Source of the DNA: Hymenopus coronatus
Taxonomy: Eukaryota; Arthropoda; Insecta; Mantodea; Hymenopodidae
Assembly: GCA_030762935.1 (NCBI GenBank)
Contig: CM060890.1
Location: forward strand, 150,532,629-150,596,628
Direction: 5' to 3'
Length of the DNA stretch: 64,000 nucleotides
Below, one piece after another: positions 11,281 to 23,888 of this stretch. The stretch's first letter is position 1. The number at the start of each line of letters is the position of its first letter. Under the pieces are notes generated by a model. It worked only from the letters and a program-made list of their open reading frames with translations, was not told where the DNA came from and ran no database searches. A program made the translations under genes and the position numbers.

Positions 11281-11814
11281 TGTAACAACTGAGAACACCA
11301 GTCACATGTCTTTCTTAGCGCTAGATATGCTATAAATTAACCCCTGACATCGTTAATAACTGCAGAAAAGTTTAGATAGAGATTACTCTGGAAGTGGAAT
11401 TTTGTTAGCATAGAGGTAAAGCCAGCTCCAGAGATTGGCCAATTTAACGTCATCTATTGCGTCTGTTTGCTCTATTCTTAGGTACAATTCAAGGAATACA
11501 GAACAGATTATCAAGTTCACAAGTTTTATCTTAGGTGATCAGAACAATAGATATTTTTAAAAATAAGCTTACAATAATAACAATAACACTATTAATAAAC
11601 ATAAATATTACTCAATAACCACCATATCCATTATAATTTAATTAAAGTTATTGAAACTTAAAATGATAATAAAAATGATAACTCGCCTCACCATTCAGAT
11701 AGAACGCTCTGCCTCAGAGTGTAAAGGGGCAACATAATACTATTATAGCATTGATTACAAAAACTGTGCAAAAATGTACAGCTAATTGGAATTACTTCGT
11801 ACAGGAAGCAAAAG
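11281..11814 (-). other. Candidate 5' LTR and flanking unique DNA
   Basis: The LTR boundary at 11281 is inferred from the adjacent primer binding site. The outer LTR end was not found: no TG start matching the TGTAACG seen at 7745 occurs at a sensible distance. From about 11560 the DNA becomes very AT-rich with ATAATAA stretches. Nothing else is recognised before the array starts. Confidence 0.3.
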
Positions 11815-14800
11815 AAGTACTGTATGTGTGTGACTGTGTATGGTTACGAGTATGTATGTCTGTGACTGTGTATGAATATAAGTATGTATGTCTGAGACTG
11901 GGTATGGTTATAAGTATGTATGTGCGTGACTGTGTATGGTTATAAGTATGTATGTCTGAGACTGGGTATGGTTATCAGTATGTATGTGTGTGGCTGTGTA
12001 TGGTTATGAGTATGCATGTCTGAGACTGTGTATGGTTATAAGTATGTATGTGTGTGAGTATGTATGTGTGTGGCTGTGTATGGTTATGAGTATGTATGTC
12101 TGTGACTGTGTATGGTTATAAGTATGTATGTCTGTGACTGTGTATGGTTATAAGTATGTATGTGTGTGGCTGTGTATGGTTATGAGTATGTATGTGTGTG
12201 ACTGTGTATGGTTACGAGTATGTATGTCTGTGACTGTGTATGAATATAAGTATGTATGTCTGAGACTGTGTATGAATATAAGTATGTATGTGCGTGACTG
12301 TGTATGGTTATAAGTATGTATGTCTGAGACTGCGTATGGTTATCAGTATGTATGTGTGTGGCTGTGTATGGTTATGAGTATGCATGTCTGAGACTGTGTA
12401 TGGTTATAAGTATGAATGTCTGTGACTGTGTATGGTTATGAGTATGTATGTGTGTGGCTGTGTATGGTTATGAGTATGTATGTCTGTGACTGTGTATGGT
12501 TATAAGTATGTATGTCTGAGACTGGGTATGGTTATGAGTATGTATGTGTGTGGCTGTGTATGGTTATAAGTATGTCTGAGACTGTGTATGGTTATAAGTA
12601 TGTATGACTGTGTCTGTTATGTTACGAGTATGTATGATTTTGACTGTGTATTGTTAGGAGCACATATGTCTGTGAATGAGTATTGATATTAAATGATTGT
12701 CTGTACTGCGTATGGTTATGAGTATGTATATGTGTTAGTGTGTATGGTTATGAGTATACAAAATCTGTGACTGTGTATGACTATGAATATGTAAGTGTAT
12801 AAGTCTGTATAGTTATGAGTATGTATGCGTTTGACTGTATATGGTTAGGAGTATGTATGTTTGTGACTGTATATGGTTATGAATATGAATCTGTGTGGCT
12901 GTGTAAGTTTATGAGTATGTATGTCTGTGACCGTGTGAGGTTCTGACTATGTATGTTTGTGGCTGTGTATGGTTATGAGTACGTATGTGTGTTGCTGTGT
13001 GTGGTTATGAGTATGTATGTCTGTGACTTAGTATGGTTAGGCATATGTATGTGTGTGGCTGTGTAAGGTTATGCATATGTATGACTGTGACTGTTTATGG
13101 TTATGCGTATGTATGTGTGTGGCTGTGTGTGGTTATATATATATATGTGTATATGGTATGGTTTGAGAATGTATGTGTGTGGCTGTGTAAAGTTATGAGT
13201 ATGTATGTGTGTGACTGTGTATGGTTATGGGTATGTATGTGTGTAGCTGTATATGGTTATAGGTATGCATGAGGCCGTTTATGGTTACCATTGGATGTCT
13301 GTGAATGATTATGTTTATGAGTATTTATGTCTGTGTCTGTAATGTTATGAGTGTATGCCTGTGACTGTGTATGGCAAGGAGAACGTATGTCTGTGACTGT
13401 GTATTGATATAAAATGTTTATCTGCACTGCATATGGATAAGGGTAGTGATGTGTGTGAGCGTGTATGCTTATGAGTATGCACGCGTGTTACTGTGTATGG
13501 TTATGAGTATACTAAATCTGTGATTTTGTATGATTATTAGTAAGTACGTGTGTGACTGTGTATAGTTATGAGTATGCATGCATGTGTGTGACTGTGTATG
13601 GTTACAAATATGTATGTGTGTGACTGTGTATGGTTATGATTATACATGTCTGTGACTGTATATGGTTATGAGCATTTATGTCTGTGACTGTATATGGTTA
13701 TGAGTATGCTTGTCTGTGACTGTATGGTTATGAGTATGTATGTCTGTGACTGTGTATAAAGTTATGAGCATGAATGTCTGTGACTGTGAATGATTATGAG
13801 CATTTATGTCTGTGACTGTATATGGTTATGAGTATGCATGCATGTGTGTGACTGTGTATGGTTACAAATATGTATGTGTGTGACTGTGTATGGTTATGAT
13901 TATACATGTCTGTGACTGTGAATGATTATGAGCATTTATGTCTGTGACTGTATATGGTTATGAGTATGCATGTCTGTGACTGTATGGTTATGAGTATGTA
14001 TGTCTGTGACTGTGTATAAAGTTATGAGCATGAATGTCTGTGACTGTGAATGATTATGAGCATGTATGACTGTGACTTAGTATGGTTATGAGTATGTATG
14101 TCATTTACTGTTTATGGTTATGAGTATGCATGTCTGTAACTATGTATGGTTACAAATATGTATGTGTGTTACTTTCTATGGTTTTGTTTATGCATGTCTG
14201 TGACTGTGTATGATTATGAGTAAGTATGTGTGTGGCTATGTAAAGTTATGAGTATGTGTGTGTTTGGCGGTGTATGGTTATGAGTATATATATGTCATTG
14301 ACTGTGTATGGTAATGAGTAAGTATGTGCCTCTGTATGGTTATGTGTATGTATGTGCCTCTGTATGGTTAGTGTGTGTGTATGTATGTGTGTGTCTGTGT
14401 ATGGTTTTGAGTATGTATGTGTGTGTCTGTGTAAGGTTATGATTGTGTATATCTGTGGCGGTCTATGGTTATGAGTGTGTATGTCTGTGACTGTGTAATG
14501 TTATGGGTATGTACGTGTGTGACTGTGTATGGTTATGAGTGTGTATGTGTGCAGGTTTGTGTGGTTATCAGTGTGTAAGTCTGTGATTGTCTATGGTTAT
14601 GATTATATATCTTTGAGACTATGTATGGTTATGAGTATGCATGTCTGTGACTGTGTACGGTTACGAGTATGTATGTGTGTGACTGTGTATGGTTACGAGT
14701 ATGCATGGCTATGACTGTGTATGGTTATAAATATGTATGTGTGAGTGCGTATGATTATGAGTATGCATGCTTGAGACTGTGTATGGTTATGAGTATGTAT

Positions 14801-15320
14801 GTTATGGCTGTATATGGTTATGAGTATGTAATTCTGTGACTGTGTATGGTTATGGGTATGCTTGTCTGTGACTGTGTAAGGTTATGAGTATGCAGGTGTG
14901 TTTGTGCTTGGGTATGAGTAAGCATGTATGTGACTGTGTAAGGTTATGAGTATGTATGTGTGTGACTGTGTATTGTTATAAAATGTATGTCTGTACATCG
15001 CATAGTTATGTAGTTATGAATATATGTGTGAGTGTAAATGGTTAGGAGTATGTATGTGTGTGACTGTGTATGGTTACGAGTATGCATGGCTATGACTGTG
15101 TATGGTTATGAATATGTACGTGTGAGTGTGTATGGTTATGAGTATGCATGCTTGTGACTGTGTATGGTTATGAATATGCTTTCTGTGACCGTGTATTGTT
15201 ATGAGAATGTATGCCTGTGACAGTGTAAGGTTATGCGATGTATGTGTGTGGCTCTCTATGCTTATGAGTGCCAATGTGTGTGGCTGTGTATGGTTATAAG
15301 TATGTATGTGTGTGGGTCAG
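11815..15320. repeat. 32-bp GT-rich tandem array, about 110 diverged units
   Basis: The unit is built from TGTGTATGGTTATGAGTATG plus GTATGTCTGTGAC-like sequence. Period 32 is clear at 12060-12600, where neighbouring copies are nearly identical. Divergence is much greater at 12600-15300, with indels. Larger duplications are visible: a block of about 260 bp repeats at 13571 and 13831, and a shorter block repeats at 14701 and 15082. Short plus-strand frames (61-79 codons) and the minus-strand frame at 15074-15274 are by-products. Confidence 0.95.
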
Positions 15321-18300
15321 TATAGTTGTGTATGTATATGTGTGGCTGCGTATAGTTGTATATAAATGAGTGACTGTGTATAGTTGTATGTTTATGTGTG
15401 ACTGTGTATAGTTGTATGTATATGTGTGACTGTGTATAGTTGTATGTATATGTGTGACCGTGTATAGTTGTATGTATATGTGTGACCGTGTATAGTTGTA
15501 TGTAAATGTGTGACTGTGTATAGTTGTATGTATATGTGTGACTGTGTATAGTTGTATGTATATGTGTGACCGTGTATAGTTGTATATTTATGTGTGACTG
15601 TGTATAGTTGTATGTATATGTGTGACTGTGTATAGTTCTATGTAGGTGTGTGACTGTGTATAGTTTTATATAGGTGTGTGACTGTGTATAGTTGTATGTA
15701 TATGTGTGACTGTGTATAGTTGTATATAGGTGTGTGACTGTGTATAGTTGTATGTATATGTGTGACTGTGTATAGTTGTATGTAAATGTGTGACTGTGTA
15801 TAGTTGTATGTATATGTGTGACTGTGTATAGTTGTATGTAAATGTTGGACTGTGTATAGTTGTATGTAAATGTGTGACTGTGTATAGCTGTATGTAAATG
15901 TGTGACTGTGTATAGTTGTATGTATATGTGTGACTGTGTATATTTGTATGTAAATGTGTGACTGTGTATAGTTGTATGTATATGTGTGACTGTGTATATT
16001 TGTATGTAAATGTGTGACTGTGTATAGTTGTATGTATATGTGTGACTGTGTATAGTTGTATGTAAATGTTGGACTGTGTATAGTTGTATGTATATGTGTG
16101 ACTGTGTATAGTTGTATGTATATGTGTGACTGTGTATAATTGTATATAGGTGTGTGACTGTGTATAGTTGTATATAAATGAGTGACTGTGTATAGTTGTA
16201 TGTATATGTGTGACTGTGTATAGCTGTATGTAAATGTGTGACTGTGTATAGTTGTATATAGGTATGTGACTGTGTATAGTTGTATGTATATGTGTGACTG
16301 TGTATAGCTGTATGTAAATGTGTGACTGTGTATAGTTGTATGTATATGTGTGACTGTGTATAACTGTATATAGGTGTGTGACTGTGTATAGTTGTATGTA
16401 TATGTGTGACTGTGTATAGCTGTATGTAAATGTGTGACTGTGTATAGTTGTATATAGGTATGTGACTGTGTATAGTTGTATGTATATGTGTGACTGTGTA
16501 TAGCTGTATGTAAATGTGTGACTGTGTATAGTTGTATGTATATGTGTGACTGTGTATAGTTGTATATAGGTGTGTGACTGTGTATAGTTGTATGTATATG
16601 TGTGACTGTGTATAGTGGTATGTATATGTGTGACTGTGTATAGTTGTATGTATATGTGTGACTGTGTATAGTTGTATGTATATGTGTGACTGTGTATAGT
16701 TGTATGTATATGTGTGACTGTGTATAGTTGTATGTATATGTGTGACTGTGTATAGTTGTATGTATATGTGTGACTGTGTATAGTTGTATGTATATGTGTG
16801 ACTGTGTATAGTTGTATGTATATGTGTGACTGTGTATAGTTGTATGCATATGTATGACTGTGTATAGTTGTATGTAACTGTGTGACTGTGTATAGTTGTA
16901 TGTATATGTGTGACTGTGTATAGTTGTATGTATATGTGTGACTGTGTATAGTTGTATGTATATGTGTGACTGTGTATAGTTGTATGTATATGTGTGACTG
17001 TGTATAGTTGTATGTGTATGTGTGACTGTGTATAGTGGTATGTATATGTGTGACTGTGTATAGTTGTATGTATATGTGTGACTGTGTATAGTTGTATGTA
17101 TATGTGTGACTGTGTATAGTTGTATGTATATGTGTGACTGTGTATAGTTGTATGTATATGTGTGACTGTGTATAGTTGTATGCATATGTATGACTGTGTA
17201 TAGTTGTATGTAACTGTGTGACTGTGTATAGTTGTATGTATATGTGTGACTGTGTATAGTTGTATGTATATGTGTGACTGTGTATAGTTGTATGTATATG
17301 TGTGACTGTGTATAGTTGTATGTATATGTGTGACTGTGTATAGTTGTATGTATATGTGTGACTGTGTATAGTTGTATGTATATGTGTGACTGTGTACAGT
17401 TGTATGTATATGTGTGACTGTGTATAGTTGTATGCATATGTATGACTGTGTATAGTTGTATGTAACTGTGTGACTGTGTATAGTTGTATGTATATGTGTG
17501 ACTGTGTATAGTTGTATGTATATGTGTGACTGTGTATAGTTGTATGTATATGTGTGACTGTGTATAGTTGTATGTATATGTGTGACTGTGTATAGTTGTA
17601 TGTATATGTGTGACTGTGTATAGTTGTATGTAACTGTGTGACTGTGTATAGTTGTATGTATATGTGTGACTGTGTATAGTTGTATGTATATGTGTGACTG
17701 TGTATAGCTGTATGTAAATGTGTGACTGTGTATAGTTGAATGTAAATGTGTGACTGTGTATAGTTGTATGTATATGTGTGACTGTGTATAGTTGTATGTA
17801 TATGTGTGACTGTGTATAGTTGTATGTATATGTGTGACTGTGTATAGTTGTATGTATATGTGTGACTGTGTATAGTTGTATGTAACTGTGTGACTGTGTA
17901 TAGTTGTATGTATATGTGTGACTGTGTATAGTTGTATGTATATGTGTGACTGTGTATAGTTGTATGTATATGTGTGACTGTGTATAGCTGTATGTAAATG
18001 TGTGACTGTGTATAGTTGAATGTAAATGTGTGACTGTGTATAGTTGTATGTATATGTGTGACTGTGTATAGTTGTATGTATATGTGTGACTGTGTATAGT
18101 TGTATGTATATGTGTGACTGTGTATAGCTGTATGTAAATGTGTGACTGTGTATAGTTGTATGTAAATGTGTGACTGTGTATAGTTGTATGTATATGTGTG
18201 ACTGTGTATAGCTGTATGTAAATGTGTGACTGTGTATAGTTGTATGTATATGTGTGACTGTGTATAGCTGTATGTATATGTGTGACTGTGTATAGCTGTA

Positions 18301-21300
18301 TGTAAATGTGTGACTGTGTATAGTTGAATGTAAATGTGTGACTGTGTATAGTTGTATGTATATGTGTGACTGTGTATAGTTGTATGTATATGTGTGACTG
18401 TGTATAGTTGTATGTATATGTGTGACTGTGTATAGTTGTATGTATATGTGTGACTGTGTATAGCTGTATGTAAATGTGTGACTGTGTATAGTTGAATGTA
18501 AATGTGTGACTGTGTATAATTGTATACATGTGTGTGACTGTGTATAGTTGTATGTAACTGTGTGACTGTATATAGTTGTATGTATATGTGTGACTGTGTA
18601 TAATTGTATATAGGTGTGTGACTGTGTACAGTTGTATATATATATGTGTGACTGTGTATAGTTGTATGCATATGTGTGACTGTGTATAGTTGTATGTATA
18701 TATGTGACTGTGTATAGTTGTATGTATATGTGTGACTGTGTATAGTTGTATGTATATGTGTGACTGTGTATAGTTGTATGTATATGTGTGACTGTGTATA
18801 GTTGTATGTATATATGTGACTGTGTATAGTTGTGTGCATATGTATGACTGTGTATAGTTGTATGTAACTGTGTGACTGTATATAGTTGTATGTATATGTG
18901 TGACTGTGTATAGCTGTATGTATATGTGTGACTGTGTATAGTTGTATGTATATGTGTGACTGTGTATAGTTGTATGTATATGTGTGACTGTGTATAGTTG
19001 TATGTATATGTGTGACTGTGTATAGTTGTATGTATATGTGACTGTGTATAGTTGTATGTATATGTGTGACTGTATATAGCTGTATGTATATGTATGACTG
19101 TGTATAGTTGTATGTATATGTGTGACTGTGTATAGTTGTATGTATATGTGTGACTGTGTATAGTTGTATGTATATGTGTGACTGTGTATAGTTGTATGTA
19201 TATGTGTGACTGTGTATAGTTGTATGTATATATGTGACTGTGTATAGTTGTATGCATATGTATGACTGTGTATAGTTGTATGTAACTGTGTGACTGTATA
19301 TAGTTGTATGTATATGTGTGACTGTGTATAATTGTATATAGGTGTGTGACTGTGTACAGTTGTATATATATATGTGTGACTGTGTATAGTTGTATGCATA
19401 TGTGTGACTGTGTATAGTTGTATGTATATATGTGACTGTGTATAGTTGTATGTATATGTGTGACTGTGTATAGTTGTATGTATATGTGTGACTGTGTATA
19501 GTTGTATGTATATGTGTGACTGTGTATAGTTGTATGTATATATGTGACTGTGTATAGTTGTATGCATATGTATGACTGTGTATAGTTGTATGTAACTGTG
19601 TGACTGTATATAGTTGTATGTATATGTGTGACTGTGTATAATTGTATATAGGTGTGTGACTGTGTACAGTTGTATATATATATGTGTGACTGTGTATAGT
19701 TGTATGCATATGTGTGACTGTGTATAGTTGTATGTATATATGTGACTGTGTATAGTTGTATGTATATGTGTGACTGTGTATAGTTGTATGCATATGTGTG
19801 ACTGTGTATAGTTGTATGTATATGTGTGACTGTGTATAGTTGTATGTATATATGTGACTGTGTATAGTTGTATATAGGTATGTGACTGTGTATAGTTGCA
19901 TGCATATGTGTCACTGTGTATAGTTGTATGTATATGTGTGACTGTGTATAGTTGTATGTATATATGTGACTGTGTATAGTTGTATATAGGTATGTGACTG
20001 TGTATAGTTGTATGTATATGTGTGACTGTGTCTAATTGTATGTATATGTGTGACTGTGTATAGTTGTATGTATATGTGTGACTGTGTATAGTTGTATGCA
20101 TATGTGTGACTGTGTATAGTTGTATGTATATGTGTGACTGTGTATAGCTGTATGTAAATGTGTGACTGTGTATAGTTGTATGTATATGTGTGACTGTGTA
20201 TAATTGTATATAGGTGTGTGACTGTGTATAGTTGTATTTATATGTGCGACTGTGTATAGTTGTTTGCATATGTGTGACTGTGTATAGTTGTATGTATATG
20301 TGTGACCGTGTATAGTTGTATGTTTATGTGTGACTGTGTATAGTTGTATGTATATGTGTGACTGTGTATAGTTCTATGTAGGTGTGTGACTGTGTATAGT
20401 TGTATATAGGTGTGTGACTGTGTATAGTTGTATGTATATGTGTGACTGTGTATAGTTGTATATAGGTGTGTGACTGTGTATAGTTGTATGTATATGTGTG
20501 ACTGTGTATAGTTGTATGTAAATGTGTGACTGTGTATAGTTGTATGTATATGTGTGACTGTGTATAGTTGTATGTAAATGTTGGACTGTGTATAGTTGTA
20601 TGTATATGTGTGACTGTGTATAGTTGTATGTATATGTGTGACTGTGTATAATTGTATATAAATGAGTGACTGTGTATAGCTGTATGTATATGTGTGACTG
20701 TGTATAGTTGTATGTATATGTGTGACTGTGTATAGTTGTATGTATATGTGTGACTGTGTATAGTTGTATGTATATGTGTGACTGTGTATAGTTGTATGTA
20801 TATGTGTGACTGTGTATAGTTGTATGTATATATGTGACTGTGTATAGTTGTATGTATATGTGTGACTGTGTATAGCTGTATGTATATGTGTGACTGTGTA
20901 TAGTTGTATGTATATGTGTGACTGTGTATAGTTGTATGTATATGTGTGACTGTGTATAGTTGTATGTATATGTGTGACTGTGTATAGTTGTATGTATATG
21001 TGTGACTGTGTATAGTTGTATGTAAATGTGTGACTGTGTATAGTTGTATGTATATGTGTGACTGTGTATAGTTGTATGTATATGTGTGACTGTGTATAGT
21101 TGTATGTATATGTGTGACTGTGTATAGTTGTATGTATATGTGTGACTGTGTATAGCTGTATGTATATGTGTGACTGTGTATAGTTGTATGTATATGTGTG
21201 ACCGTGTATAGTTGTATGTATATGTGTGACTGTGTATAGTTGTATGTATATGTGTGACTGTGTATAGTTGTATGTAAATGTGTGACTGTGTATAGTTGTA

Positions 21301-22460
21301 TGTATATGTGTGACTGTGTATAGTTGTATGTATATGTGTGACTGTGTATAGTTGTATGTATATGTGTGACTGTGTATAGTTGTATGTATATGTGTGACTG
21401 TGTATAGTTGTATTTATATGTGTGACTGTGTATAGTTCTATGTAGGTGTGTGACTGTATATAGTTGTATATAGGTGTGTGACTGTGTATAGTTGTATGTA
21501 TATGTGTGACTGTGTATAGTTGTATGTATATGTGTGACTGTGTATAGTTGTATGTATATGTGTGACTGTGTATAGTTGTATTTATATGTGTGACTGTGTA
21601 TAGTTGTATTTATATGTGTGACTGTGTATAGTTGTATGTATATGTGTGACCGTGTATAGTTGTATTTATATGTGTGACTGTGTATAGTTGTATTTATATG
21701 TGTGACTGTGTATAGTTGTATTTATATGTGTGACCGTGTATAGTTGTATTTATATGTGTGACTGTGTATAGTTGTATTTATATGTGTGACCGTGTATAGT
21801 TGTATTTATATGTGTGACCGTGTATAGTTGTATTTATATGTGTGACTGTGTATAGTTGTATTTATATGTGTGACCGTGTATAGTTGTATTTATATGTGTG
21901 ACTGTGTATAGTTGTATTTATATGTGTGACTGTGTATAGTTGTATGTATATGTGTGACTGTGTATAGTTGTATTTATATGTGTGACTGTGTATAGTTGTA
22001 TTTATATGTGTGACTGTGTATAGTTGTATGTATATGTGTGACCGTGTATAGTTGTATGTATATGTGTGACTGTGTATAGTTGTATGTATATGTGTGACTG
22101 TGTATAGTTGTATTTATATGTGTGACTGTGTATAGTTCTATGTAGGTGTGTGACTGTATATAGTTGTATATAGGTGTGTGACTGTGTATAGTTGTATGTT
22201 AAAGTGTGACTGTGTATAATTGTATATAGGTGTGTGACTGTGTATAGTTGTATGTATATGTGTGACTGTGTATAGTTGTATGCATATGTGAGACTGTGTA
22301 TAGTTGTATATACGTGTGTGACTGTATATAGTTTTATGTATATGTGAGATTGTGTATAGTTGTATATAGGTGTGGGACTGTGTATAGTTGTATATAGGTG
22401 TGGGACTGTGTATAGTTGTATATAGGTATGGGACTGTGTATAATTGTATATAGGTGTGTG
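15321..22460. repeat. 28-bp GT-rich tandem array, about 255 units
   Basis: The core TGTGACTGTGTATAGTTGTA recurs every 28 bp. Variable positions define unit types: TGTATATGTG, TGTAAATGTG, TGTAACTGTG, TATAGGTGTG and TTTATATGTG endings. Unit types recur in fixed order, giving higher-order repeats (for example 336 bp and 252 bp spacing of the TGCATATGTATGAC type at 16845, 17181 and 17433). The unit has no stop codon on the minus strand in any frame, and 28 is 1 modulo 3. All three minus frames therefore stay open for over 1400 codons between about 15262 and 20269. These are not genes. Confidence 0.97.
19253..19872. repeat. 310-bp higher-order repeat, two tandem copies
   Basis: TGCATATGTATGACTG begins at 19253 and again at 19563, and the TATATATATATG-bearing unit recurs at about 19360 and 19670, both 310 bp apart. 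The length equals eleven 28-bp units plus 2 bp. The extra TA in the TATATATATATG unit accounts for the 2 bp. A related copy of the same unit order lies 728 bp (26 units) upstream at about 18630. Confidence 0.85.
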
Positions 22461-23888
22461 ACTGTGTATAGTTATATTTGTGTGTGACTGTGTATAGTTA
22501 TTTTTGTGTGTGACTGTGTATAGTTATATTTGTATGTGACTGTGTATAGTTATATTTGTGTGTGACTGTGTATAGTTATATTTGTGTGTGACTGTGTATA
22601 GTTATATTTGTGTGTGACAGTGTGTAATTGTAATTATGTGTGACTGTATACATGTATGTGTGTGTGTGATTGTGTATAGTTATATGGATGTGTGACTGTG
22701 TATAGTTGTATTTGTGTGTGACTGTATGAAGTTGCATTTGTGTATGACTGTGTATAGTTGTATTTGTGTGTGACTGTGTTTAGTTGTATTTAAGTGTGAC
22801 TGTGTATAGTTGTATTTGTGTGTGACTGTGTATAGTTGTATTTGTATATGACTGTGTATAGTTGTATTTGTGTGTGACTGTGTATATTTGTATTTGAGTG
22901 TGACTGTGTATAGTTGCATTTGTGTGTGACTGTGTATAGTTGTATTTGTGTGTGACTGTGTATAGTTGTTTTTGTGTGTTACTGTGTATAGTTGTATTTG
23001 AGTGTGACTGTGTATAGTTGTATTTGAGTGTGACTCTGTATAGTTGTATTTGAGTGTGACTGTGTATAGCTGTATTTGTGTGTGACTGTGTATAGCCCTG
23101 TTTGAGTGTGACTGTGTATAGTTGTATTTGTGTGTGACTGTGTATAGTTATATATGTGTGTGACTGTGTATAGTTATATTAGTGTGTGACTCTGTATAGA
23201 TATATTTGTGTGTGACTGTGTATAGTTGTATTTGTGTGTGACTCTGTATAGTTGTTTTTGTGTGTGACTGTGTATAGTTGTATTTGAGTGTTTATTTGTA
23301 TAGTTGTATTTGTGTGTGACTCTGTATAGTTGTATTTGAGTGTGACTGTGTATAGTTGTATTTGTGTGTGACTGTGTATAGTTCTATAGTTGTATTTGTG
23401 TGTCACTGTGTATAGTTGTATATGAGTGTGACTGTGTATAGTTCTATTTGTGTTTGAGTGTGCATATATGTGTGTGTGTGTGTGTGACAGTATATACATA
23501 TATGTGTGTAAGACTGTGTATAATTGTATTGGTGCGTGATTTTGTATAGTAGTATGTGTGTGTTACTGCATATAGTTGTACTTGTGTGTGACTGAGTATA
23601 GCTGTATTTGTGCGTGACTGTGTATAGTTGTATTTGTGTATGTCTGTGTATGGTTGTATATGTGTGTTACTGTGTATACATTTATGTGTGTGCAAGTGTA
23701 TTATTGTATGTTGGAGTGGCACTGTATGGCTGTATGTATGTGTGACTGTTTATAGTTGTATATGTGTGCCTGCTTTATAGTTGTAACTGTGTTTAGTTGT
23801 ATGTGTGTGTGACTGTTTATAGTTGTATGTTTTTGTGACTGTGTATAGTTTTGTGTGATTGAGGCTGTGTATAGTTGTATGTGTGTGT
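22461..23888. repeat. 26-bp GT-rich tandem array, about 54 units
   Basis: The 28-bp unit gives way at about 22461 to a 26-bp unit with TGTGTATAGTTGTATTTG followed by TGTGTGAC. It keeps the same TGACTGTGTATAGTT core. The first units have ATATTTG and later ones GTATTTG. From about 23450 to 23888 the copies decay, with TG runs and units of irregular length. Confidence 0.93.

Larger units (their letters stand above)
7740..11300 (-). mobile_element. Broken Ty3/gypsy-type LTR retrotransposon
   Basis: Read on the minus strand, the order is primer binding site, Gag zinc knuckle, protease, reverse transcriptase, RNase H, integrase, polypurine tract. Integrase after RNase H is the Ty3/gypsy order, not the Ty1/copia order. 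The block is visibly more GC-rich than the AT-rich DNA on either side, which marks it as an insertion. Every domain carries stops, frameshifts or altered catalytic residues, and the integrase C-terminus runs directly into the polypurine tract, which implies an internal deletion. Two poly-C runs (about 9820-9830 and 11211-11222) interrupt it. It is an inactive copy. No envelope-like frame was seen. Confidence 0.88.

Noticed and set aside
15262..20269. Giant minus-strand proteins (1550, 1543 and 1411 residues)
   Set aside because: All three frames are open over the same DNA because the 28-bp unit lacks stops on that strand. There is no non-repeat domain, start context or gene structure.
11815..23888. 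Telomeric repeat
   Set aside because: The strand is GT-rich, but units are 26-32 bp, and no TTAGG or TTAGGG type tandem run is present.
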